Of a stretch of DNA of 64,000 bases, positions 51,944 through 63,200 are shown in pieces; the stretch's first letter is position 1, and each line of letters begins with the position of its first letter. The stretch covers positions 34,671 to 98,670 of the forward strand of contig NMRB01002592.1 in NCBI GenBank assembly GCA_002633025.1. Direction: 5' to 3'. The DNA comes from Notospermus geniculatus. Its lineage: Eukaryota; Nemertea; Pilidiophora; Heteronemertea; Lineidae. The position numbers and the translations under genes are program-made. The notes beneath the pieces are model-generated. The model did no database searches. It worked only from the letters and a program-made list of their open reading frames with translations, and had not been told where the DNA came from.

Positions 51944-52784
51944 TTCGGGTTATCTCTAATAACTTGTTGCACACAAAATAACCTCAAAGAAGTGGAAGTA
52001 CAAAGATTACATTACCAGGCCTTTCATGTAGGAAAGGTCCGGGGCATTGATCTATATGATACACTAACAGATCAAGTCTTCAGGAAGATCACAGTCGGTA
52101 CATCACAGTTCGGGAGAAAAATATCACTCACAAGTCTTCAATGCTGGGACTATAGTCTTCATGCATCATTTCAAATATCATAATGATGAAGTCGATGACT
52201 GTTTGCTGATCACATGCCTGACTGCATCACAATGAATCCAAATACCGGTACATGAATACCGGTAATATTGTAAATCCCAGTAGAGCTGGATAAATATCCA
52301 TCGATAATAGATGATTCACATGAATGAGTGCACTTGGAATGATCACGTGGAATGTTGAAGTTATAATCTGGATGGAAGTATTTATTTATCTGAAAAAGAA
52401 AGAACATTTTCAGAGAAATGTGGCGATTACGGTAGTTGAAGCTTCGAGGATTCCTCCAAGGTTGCAGCATAGTCTGTTTTTATGACAAAATGACAGGAGT
52501 GCTGAAAAAAACAGCTGAAGTCTTTTCGCATTGTTTTCGACTGATGAAATCTCAGCTTCAGCAGAACCAGGTGTTATTATGGTGGCATCCTGCTGGCAGG
52601 GACAAAATTTATGGCTGGGGGCAAACAAGAGTCAACGAAGTCGAGCATATCTCGATAGAAGAAGCACACAGTTGATTTAGTGCGAAAGATAATTCTTTCT
52701 CATTTTCAATTTCTGCCCAAGTTTTCACACTGATCATTGGCATTGCATCAATTTTCTTTTTTTAGCCGTTGAAATGCGGCATAA

Positions 52785-53010
52785 GGCCCCGATTACATAG
52801 AGCTATACTCTATTCGGTATTCGGTATTCGGTATACGGTCAAAAATTGGACATGCACAATACGAACAAAAAGCGAATACCGTGCCCTAAGAATAGTTTAG
52901 TCTGATGTAAACCGCTCATTGAAATAACCTTGCTCGATTCAAACTATACGCGTGCCCTACGAAACGTGCCTAGAATACCGAATAGCGTATAGCTCTATGT
53001 AATCGGGGCC
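52785..53010. mobile_element. PIF/Harbinger-like MITE (226 bp)
   Basis: The inverted ends ggccccgattacatagagct continue into atac and are flanked by TAA on both sides (52782-52784 and 53011-53013). Three copies of the ggtattc motif lie near the left end. Non-coding. Confidence 0.75.
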
Positions 53011-53013
53011 TAA

Positions 53014-53134
53014 GGGCCCATATTCATAAAACCTTGCTAGGCTTAGTTATTTTTACTAAATTCCCCAATTTGTACAGGCCAATGTACACCATTAGCAACC
53101 AACTAAGCTAGCAAGGTTTTATGAATTTGGGCTC
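53014..53134. mobile_element. MITE, gggcccatattcataaaacc ends, copy 2
   Basis: Copy of the element at 35637. It starts right after the TAA duplication of the preceding element, so two MITEs lie end to end. Confidence 0.75.
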
Positions 53135-53165
53135 AGCACTCCGTCTTGGATGGAAAACAGGGCGG

Positions 53166-53284
53166 GCCGCCACGAAAGTCCGATAGCACTAACAGTGTCT
53201 AACAGAGAGGTATGCAATGGCTTTTACCATTACAAAATTTCTCTGTTAGGCCCTGTTAGTGCTATCGTAGTTTCGTGGCGGTCG
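53166..53284. mobile_element. Foldback MITE
   Basis: ccgccacgaaagtccgatag pairs with its complement at the far end, with gcactaacag and taacagaga also inverted. It is the third such element within 500 bp. Confidence 0.7.
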
Positions 53285-54240
53285 CGCCAGAGCTTTTATC
53301 CTTACCACAGGTTATTATACAAGTCTTGCAGGAATGGTTGGGTTACCTGGGGACAGAAGCACACTATCTACATTATGAAGATTTCAGACAAACAAGCAAA
53401 AGAACAGACAGAGGTTGAAAACGAAGGATACATACAGGTTGTGTAACCTCTCTATTGAGGACACCTTTGGTATTCTAGTTGAGAGGTTTCCTCAACACAG
53501 AGGCCGAAATGAACAGAGGTAACCACAAGGGTCTAAACTCTTATATTTATAGAGAAACGTCCGAGAAGGTAGGTTCTATTGTACATGCAGGCTGTGTCAC
53601 AGGTATTGTGATTTTAACTCATTCAGTACCAAGCATCACTTGCCAGAGGCCACATTCCTATAATTCAAAGATGCTTAACTTTTTCACTGCAACAACCATT
53701 TTGTTGAACAGTGAAAAACTGTAAAAGTCTAGGCACCTGAAACCTGTCACATGCATTTGAAAGTTCTCAGAGTGCTTTTCAATGAGCACCAATGTAACAT
53801 AAACACGATCGCTGTAAGATTTCAGGATTTGGTAAGTTGATAGGGTCCCAGGTGGTTGCAAGGCATACCACTTGAAAAGGGTCCCTCAGTCTGAAGAAAT
53901 TTGATTTTGAACTCGCTGACGACAAAAATGAGTAGCAAAATACAGGTCCCCAAATGTGACCCTCCATAGCAAAACCAGTCGCATGTTGCTCTTAGCTTGG
54001 CAGGTTGAGATCAAATGTTTGTCAGTTTCAGTATTGTCTCTCTGTTATGAAATAATCTATTTCTTCCATTCTCTACTGGTGTCATCTTAGTTCGTTGCGG
54101 CTCACCTTCTCAGCAACATGCTGTGGAGGGTCAAAATGATGATCTTGGTACTAGACAAGTTAAAATAACTTAGGCTTGGAAATTTGATGTGTATATACAG
54201 CTGGCAGGTATTCATTCGAAGCAATAGTACGTACTCACAT

Positions 54241-54268
54241 TCAGAATTCAGTAACTTCCCAAGCGGTC
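54241..54268 (-). CDS. Candidate last exon of prominin B
   Basis: An acceptor ctataatagcag opens a frame that, joined to the exon at 54799, ends WTAWEVTEF and TGA. An alternative last exon starts at the acceptor aaatcttacag near 53820. Both are weak, and no tail comparison is available. Confidence 0.3.
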
Positions 54269-57200
54269 CTGCTATTATAGTGAGAACTGCCATCAATATG
54301 AGGACATAACAGAAATGTGACCCATCACCACAAAATGAGTTGTAAGTCGTTCTGCGGCTGGCAGGGTGAAACCAAATATTTGTCAATTTCAGAAGACCTT
54401 GGCCTGTTGTCCGACTTTTGTGAAATCTGAGTGATTCTGTTTCTTCCTTTTTATCCTGGTGGTTATTTTGGTTCACTCTGGTTCATATTCTGAGCAACTT
54501 AAGACTCATTTCGTGGTAATGGGTCACAAATTTGCTATTCTCTCTTTGCAAAACTGGAAAGCATGACCATTCTTCGGCATATGGCGAATCTTTGGACCAT
54601 TTGTGAGTTATAATTGCAACTATAAGCACTTAGGCATATTTTCTAAATCCTTAACCACTAATTACTGGTAATCTGATGATCTACAAAGGCACACCAGGCA
54701 GATCCCTAATCGGTGACAGCATGCACTAAAATTTAACTCAAAACAGCTAATCTGACGACAGCAAGGAGTAACTGAACACCTCCAGTTGACGATCTTACCA
54801 ATTTTCGTCATAGTTCCCAGGAGCAACTTTGTTCCTGAAAAAGTTCATAGTATACAAACAATTAGTAGGTACAACAAAATATCAATAGATGGCATCTTTC
54901 ATGCAGAGTATTGAACTATGTGGACTTTGGGGGACATTTTGGATAGGAAGGACATGAATGCTTTCACTGCTTTAAAAGTGCCCACCACTGGCCTCACTTA
55001 CAAGTACAAGTGTCTGAGATATTCATTACTTAAAGGTTTAACCCCTCAACTGTAATTTTTTTAGTTAAAATTTTTCTTTCTTACAAAAAATTTGCCAAAA
55101 AAAAGTATTTGACACGTAAGGTTCCAGACATGATATAATGTCCTACGCACTGTGAAGTGCCATTTCCTTGCAGGGCGTACTATTACGCCTCACGCAAGCT
55201 GAGAGGGGGTTCCCGGATTTTGTAATGACATAATAGTACGCTGCAACCAGATAAGGGGTTAACACCTCACGATAAAAGTAAAACATAAATATGAAGAAGA
55301 AAAAGAAACAGATAGCGAAAACCTTGCCCCGCCCAAGATTCGAACCCAGGCCATCAGAATACAAGATCCCCTGAGATGAAAAAATACTCCTCACTTTTCT
55401 TTCAGTTGTTTTTTTAGCAACTATTCCATATTGTTAACATTCACAACAGCAATACTCATTAGTCCCATGCACTTGAAATGCTCATGTGTTCAGACTAGCT
55501 CGACAAAGTTAAACTCGACTTCTGCATCCAAGGCCGAGAAATAAGGCCTATGAAACAATTAAACCTAAATGCTGCTTTGCAATTTCGCCACGACGCAACG
55601 GTTGATTTCTTTGCATCAAGGTTGGAATGCAAGTTCACTAAGGAGTGAGATCTGTTTTATTTGAGCTGCAGTGTGTAGTCCAATGAAAGGGATAACCACG
55701 AGTAGTGGCGAGCTGGCTGTCATTGATTTACTTGACCTTTTTCTGCCAATGGTTGCTACTCTTTTGGGTTTTTTGCCAATGGTCATATTGTTTTCACTTT
55801 TTATCAGCTTACATGCTCACACTCCTTTGATTGTGCTAATGTGATCTGACTTTTCTACGTTCGGTACGAGTTATCGAAGGTAGCAAGCTTTCTACCAGTA
55901 CAGCAAGAAGATGCACATGGAAAGGAGAGGCCAATAAAGGGCACCGCAGACTGGCGATTTTTCGAGCGATCTTCTAGGCGACCGCCGTTGTGACCACAGA
56001 GGCGACTGAACATATTTTTAGTTTTTTTAGTTTTTGTTGACTCGTTTGCGACAAATGCTTATTTGGAAGATCAGTGATGTCGTGGATAACATCACTGATC
56101 GACCTCAAAGGTAATTATTGCAGGCGACGTAGTAGTCGCATCGGTAGTCGCCCCTATTTTAGTCGCCAGTGTGCGGAGCCCTTAAGAGACAACTGCTTCG
56201 TCAAAATTTCTGACAAAACACTGACATGATTACTAACAAGAATAGAGAAAGTATCGGGGGCGGATCCAGGATTTGGGAAAAGAGGGGGCGCCCTGTGCTA
56301 GGAACATTGAAATTTGTGCCAAATTCCAGAATTTCACGGTCGATTTTACAGATTTGTTGGCCAAAAGGGGAGGCGCGCGCCCGGTGCGCCCCCCTCTGGA
56401 TCCGCGCCTGAGTATTTCAACAGCAGAAGTTACAGACTTTTGACAATTGCTAGCATTCACAATCAGATCTTTACTGAGGCAAAAACAACAGTTGCAAAAT
56501 ACTAACAGATATCTCACACTTATCGTACACTTTATATGTACACATCATTGTCTTCAGCCCTGAAATTTAATGCATAAATGCCAACACCGAGACGTATTGA
56601 GTTATATCATGATGCAATAGGAGCTGTCAGCGAGTTGACCAACAGGTGTCGTTACGGCCCAATTCAATGCATATAGCGGACCCAGTCATTATTGATCGAG
56701 CAGCAATCACGTGGATTTTCCTATACATTGGTCCGCTAGAACTTTGCTGCCATCTGTTGGCAATATGCACGGCTGACTGCTCCTATTAAATCACAGAAGG
56801 AAAGGAAACCAACACCAGTCGCTTATGAACCCAAAGTCAAGACCTAACTCAATGCTGTCTATACACTGCATGACAAAAGTTGAAAGTAGCTAGTAATCAT
56901 TACATACAGTACACACAAATATTTTCGTGGGATAATATTTCACGAATTGAATTTTTTTTTCTGTTTTGCGTGGATTAATGTTCACGTCAAGGGCAGGGAA
57001 GGGAACTGACTGGATTGTTGGGGGAAACGTTTATGCGTGTATTAATATTCGTGGCGAAATTTTGATTTCGCGATTTTCATGAGAATTTTTACACACGAAA
57101 ATATTTGCATATACGGTAGTCTGTTCGACAACACCTAGTTCTAGCGAGAGGTAGATATGTCAGAAAGTGTTGACTTTTGTGGGTGTTGCTGCCAAATGCT

Positions 57201-60200
57201 GTTAAATAGACTTGTCAAGACTACCGGTAAGTTGGACCTTTGTCATGCAGGGTATGAAGGCCTTAACAGAATACAAGAAACAGTTAAAATAAGTAAACAA
57301 CCACAGAAGTCTCGAACTTCAAGAAAGAAGCCAATTGCCTCCATTAAATGGAAAAAGCCCAGATTTGTTAACATACCGATTAGCATAGTTATGATTTAAA
57401 TTTCCCAGTTTCATTTGCCTGGAAAATTCAGAGTTAATCTATGACCTGCGAAAAGTCAAATGAAATTTGGGACAATATGTTCCACAGGTCACCACACCCA
57501 ACCAACTTGTGGAGTTACACTAAAGCACCACCCACCAAAACCTACCACTGATTAGATTTTCTAGTGGGATAGGTAAGCCCTAGTATCTTTGGAGTGTATG
57601 TCGGGACATAGTCAAATTTCTCTATCGCTGTTTTAACATCTCCGAAGGATGATAAAGTTTATCACTGTAAAGTACAGGGAAGATTATTCACTTGGAGAAG
57701 TCTCAAACCACAGCAAAGGCAGGTATTCTTGAGAAGATAACATGAATTCAAAGAGGCCCTAAGACGGTGTTTCGACCAATGGCCATCAATTTTGTCTTTG
57801 TCCAACTCCAAACTTCCCTGTTCCCATAAATGCATAAGTGTACGTAGGCTATAACTTCAAATACTCTAGATTCGTTCTTCTAAGGTTACTTCAGATATTC
57901 ATGATGTAGGTTTAGGCCTAGCCCACAATATAGACCATACAAAGAATTTATTGATTCTATTCAACATCACTGACCAATGAGTGAGTCTTGCGTTACTTGC
58001 ACTGGGCCGCGAAGACTGCTTTGTTCGCAGGCACTATTAAAAGAGTGTCTGTTACAATCATTATTCCCTTATGAAGATAACGATGTCAATAACCTCTGGT
58101 CGGATAAATCAGTCTTCAAAGCCCTTTTTACACGGTGCCGGTGCATTCCGGATCGAGACTAGATCGAGGAGGGTTCGGTTATTTTTCCCCGTGTAAAAGC
58201 GAAACAACTGACCTCCACCTTCCTCGGGCCAGTCCAGTTCGCCGCGTGAGTCTCGGGAAGGTGGAGGTAGGTTCAGGCTGGTTATTCTCTCGTGTAAAAG
58301 CGAACCGACCTCCACCGGCCTCGTGCGGGATTGAGCACGCTACATATGAATGGCATCACTGGCGCATTGCTGTAAGTTACCTGTGAAGAAATCACGCACG
58401 AGACATCTCAAGCTCTGCTCATGTTGTTAGAAGCATAGTTTATCGATTTTAAGTGATTATTTTTGGGATATTTCTTACTTGCGATAACTGTAAATGTTGA
58501 TACACGCCATCTGGTGGCACGCATTTGAACGAACTGACCTCGAACTAGATCGAGGCGGGTTCGGTAACCCGCACCGTGTAAAAGCGATCAATCCATTCTG
58601 AACCGAACCCGCCCGAGGAGGGTGGAGGTAGGTTTCCTCGAACCAGCACCGTGTAAAAAGGGCTCAATAGACCTTTCCCTCCTCGCATGTCAGTCACATT
58701 GAACAGCTCTTTATTTTGCCATGCATATTCAAAAGGTAGGTGGTCATATGTGTGTTCAATGAAGTAACCTTAGAAGAACGAATCTAGAGTATTTATCTTA
58801 CTACAGTCCTAATCCAGTGCTCGAAAAGTCAGCCAAAGGCCGACTCGCTGACTGGCGAGTTGGATTGAAATGTCATTCGCCACGACCATGCATACTGGAA
58901 GCACGCCCTGATGGGGCCCCCCAGAAAAGTTGTGAAATCAAAGGCTGTTGAAGAAGCGATTTCCTGGCATTCTGAGTGCCTGTTAAAAGTACCGAGTAGG
59001 CCTTGATTTAGACTTTTGCGAATAAATGCAATTAAAAAGTGGCTTTTTAATCGCCAAATTGGGACCTTATATATTATGATTGCATTCATTAGCAATGTCT
59101 TGATTCATGATCGCAAATGGCGAATAAACGAGCAACTTTTCGAGCACTAATTGAGCTAAGGAATTTATTTTTTAGCCTAGTTTATAGCCAAAATAAAGAC
59201 ATCAATGACATCAAACCATGGTTTGATTAGAAAACTACTTACTTTTTCCCACCCTGGGCGAACGTTCCTCCGCTGAAATATTAGTGGGTGTGTTATAGTA
59301 CAATTTACAACACTACAGAGGCAAGCCACTACAAGTTGTTTGTAGCTGAATTCAGAGCACTACAGGTAAGAAGACACTACAGATGGTATACAGACTGTTT
59401 AATATCTTCATCTTGACCACCAGTCAGAATGGTCCAAGATTGGGAGAATCTGAGAAAGCAGGTTGGGTTGAGACAATCAAGCACAGCATAATCAGCATTT
59501 ATAATAATGCACTGCCTAGTGTAATTGCATTGTTATAAGTATACAAATTCTTAAGATCACAGTTCCAGAATATCACATCTGCCCTAAAAAATGAGGTCTA
59601 GTGCCATCTGGTATCATGAGAGTGAACTTACCCATCTGGGCCAACAGCTGTACACCTCCTTAAGTACTTGTTTAACTTGACAGAGAATATGATGGCGGGA
59701 ATGAAAAAGATTGTAGCCCATCCAAGACTGAACCAGAAGCCATTCTGAAAGAAGGATTTAAAGTTTCCTCCTTGAGATATTGGCAATTTGAGATATTGGC
59801 AAGATAAGATATTGGCAAGATTGGCAATTTGAGATATTGGCAAGTTCAGGAAAAACAGAGAGATACTCACCAGAGTATCAACAATGGACTTGCAAACGAT
59901 AGTTCCAATGATGGAGTCATAGAGATTCCAGAGTGGTGTGCAGATCCCGATCTCATTCTTAACCTGGAAAATCACAGGAACAAAATATTGCAATCGGCCA
60001 CTACCAAAGCAATTCAAATACTTAGAATTTCTCACCTGAATTAGCTTTCACATCCAACACCAATAATAAGAGGCCAAGTGAAATTTTCAAATTCTTCAAT
60101 TTTTGTTAGCTAAAAAGGAAAGTCTGCACTTCACCTACCGCATACAGTGTTTTCACCACAAAGGAATTGATTATTCCCAGGAGCCGGTTTACATAGGTAG

Positions 60201-63200
60201 CCATTTCCTGAAAGATAGTTTGACAAGTGCAACTTATGAGCAAGAAAAGTCAGGTCATTTCAACTGTCTCTCAACAAGAGCAAATTTCTTTTCATATTTT
60301 CGTACATATTTTCGTATTTTCTTTTCGTTTTGTGTTTTTGTATCACGGCCAAGCATAGAGATGTAGAATAAACGATTCTGAGTTTCCAAATTGCGACTGT
60401 TTTGGTGCACAGATGTTTACCAATATTGGGACAAGGCTCCTGGAGTTAGGGAACATACATGTAACTAGAACAGAGAATTTACTGAAAGTGAATTCATGAC
60501 CACACCACAAATGTTTTTGCCAGAAGCTGGTTTGTTATGTTGATGTAAGATGGCGGTGTTCGAATGCTGTAATAATGTATATATGACGAACTGGCAAACG
60601 ATCGATCAGGATGTAGGCCTACACAGGTACGACATTGTGCCATGCATAGATCTCGTGTACCACGCACGGTTCTATTTATAGACTCCGATTCTATTTATAG
60701 ACTACGGCGATCCCGATTTATTTACATGTAGCTGAAAAAGTTCATTATCTCAGCCAAAATTGAATGAAAGTGCACAGGAATCTTTTCATCGCGAGAGAAC
60801 AATTAGATCTTTGGACTGTGCAAGTCAGATTTGACATGCATGCCCTAGTTTGACCGAAAACGCGGAGGAAAGGAAAGTGGTAGAGAACAATTTTGCATCC
60901 TGCGAAAACAATACTGACCACACCACTGAGTGGTGGTGTAGTCATAAAGAGGTGATTAAATCACGACTAGATTTGAGATCAAAATAATGAACCTCTTGGA
61001 TTTAGTTTCACAACTTACAGTGGAGACAACAGTGGATGCTTTAGTCGTGATGTAGGTATTTAAATCAGTAAGGGCTTTGTCCACAGCAGTAATATCAGCC
61101 TGTAAATAAAACAAATAGGCTACTTATTTCCTGATATTTCTGCAATTAAAAGAAATAGGTGAACATGTTGATTGCAACAATGCAGCAGGCACTGCCAATG
61201 TCTTGCTTACCTGAACTTGAGGAGCTTGGGTTTGTAGCTTTTGGATCTCAGCAAGCAATGCAGCCTGAAAGAAGATTATCACGAGATTATACCACACGAT
61301 ACAAGGAGCTTTCTATGGGTGGTATTTTTCGCCGAAAGGGATAATCTCAGAGGGATTATTCGAAGAGGGATTCGCAGAGGATCTTCGAAGAGAGATGTTC
61401 AAAGAGGGATACTTGCACAGGAATTCACCGAGGGATCTTCAGAGAGGAATGTTTGCAGAGGGATCTTCGAAGAGGAAAATATAAGGAATAGTCTAGGTCA
61501 TTCACCTAAGAATATAAACAAGAGCCTGCTGTTCCATTATGGTCTGGGAGTGAACATCCCTCTGCGAAGATCCCTCCGACACTCCATCTGCGGGTGTCTA
61601 ATGGGAACAACGTAGAAATACTCCCTCTTCGAACATCCCTCTGTGAATATCCCTCTTCGAATACCATAAGCAAAATATGTTCATGGGGAAAAATTTTCAC
61701 GAAAATCGTGAATTGCTGCAGCAGTCACTAAATTTTTCTCCCGAATGCAAATTACCGTCGATCATCATGATTCTGGGTGCGGCACTCACGAATTTATTTC
61801 CCCGCAGAAAAGTTTTATAAGACCCTTCGCTTTACCACGAATATTTCTCCCCGTGAATGTTGGATTTTTACGCCATTCACGAACATTGATGACGCAAAAA
61901 TATTTCGCTTTACGGTAATCCCTCTGTGATTATCCCTTTTTGGCAGATACTAGCGAGGTTTCGCAAATCTGACGAAACACGAAGTACGAAATTGGACTTC
62001 ATTTCCATGACGTAATGTATTTCAGGAGAAGATTGGTAACACAAATATCGCCTGCTGCAAGAGCGTCTTTTAGCGTATGACGTTAGACGGATAGTCATGG
62101 TGTATATTAAACTTTGAAATTTATCTTTCGTTCCCACTTCGTAGATACGAAGTGGAAATTTATAAATTAAAGATGCAGCAGAACTCCCTCGGTCTCACAT
62201 GATATGCTAAAAGATACACTGGCAGCAGGGACATTTGTGGTACCAACCATCTCCAGAAATACATTAGGTCCTGGAAATGATGTTGAATTTCGTATTACGT
62301 ACTTCGTCTTTCGTCAGATTTGCGAAACCTCACTAATACCACCCACAGCTTTCAGCACTATACCCATGAAATTGACATTTTTGCGCCAATAAAATCTCAG
62401 CTCATACCTTAGCACTATTAGCTTTTGGGACCTGTGTTGCATCAATGTTCCTTAACGCTGCTGCTTGTGCTTTGAATTCGTTTCTCGTAGAAACTGGTGA
62501 TGCCATTGACGGTAGGTTGGCCATTGTGTCAAGAGCATCAGCATAAGGAGTCAATCCGTTTCTAGTGTTGGTGGCTTTTTTTGAAAGCTGAAAATGATAC
62601 AGAGGATTTATACCGTCTTCCCGGGTCTAAGAAGTCAGTCCATTATTGACTAGGCAGTACATCCTACTATGCCTAACTAGGCATGAGATAGGTACTGTTA
62701 GTAGATTCTGCTGTGCTCGGCTCAATCTGATTTGTCCAGGAATGATAGAGGCCCGGCCTTCTCCAGTGGAAGGCAGGCCTGGCGATAATCAGTGCCAGCA
62801 GTGTGAAACCAACACGGCTTTTGATTGAAATTGAATAAGAGAGCGTCTGCCAGTATGGCACAGAAATGTGACGCGGTCTTATTAATAAGTACAGTCCACC
62901 CTCGTTATACCGGTATGGCGGTACAGCGAGGGTTATGGCGGTACAGCGAGGGTACTGTTGTTGGCAATGTTGAAGTGCCTTCAACCGAGAAAGTCAATTG
63001 TCTGTGGCGGTATAAGGCGGCACGGTACAATGAGAGTGGACTGAAATATACATGTAGTTGGAAACCTGTAACACCTCATTATCCAGGCCCGTGATTCAGC
63101 TTCTTGGCCAGCTTCTATTGGTGAATGATACACAGTACCCAAGCCTGAGAATAACGTTTCCATAGGCACCTGACAAAGTGGCAGACAGAGTTTGTTTTGT

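Larger units (their letters stand above)
49871..53729. other. Intergenic region between prominin A and prominin B
   Basis: No gene is recognised. It contains inverted-repeat elements at about 50475-50913 (ggtaccggca and aactcggt motifs inverted), 51782-51943, 52785-53010, 53014-53134 and 53166-53284. Open frames at 50957-51196 and 51824-52183 match nothing known. Confidence 0.6.
54835..59242. other. Prominin B intron with several elements
   Basis: It holds a gggttaa-family MITE (55037-55263), a tRNA-like fragment (about 55325-55380), a hAT-like MITE (56257-56410), a ttcgtgg-type element (56915-57118), a composite inverted-repeat region (57864-58791) and a MITE (58815-59146). Otherwise no recognisable feature. 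The open frame 57157-57399 (+) is not recognised. Confidence 0.65.

Noticed and set aside
54102-54476. A 124-codon - strand frame with hydrophobic residues
   Set aside because: It overlaps a dispersed repeat (relatives near 29574-29779) and contains no known domain. Only the short spliced piece 54241-54268 was considered as a prominin B terminal exon.
57157-57399. A + strand 80-codon frame starting MSESVDFCGCC
   Set aside because: No domain recognised; it lies in a repeat-rich prominin B intron without splice or promoter support.
59628-60035. A single 135-codon exon of prominin B
   Set aside because: The frame is open across the 126-nt intron, but both splice sites are normal and the middle part is a 16-bp repeat. 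Treated as two exons with possible retention.
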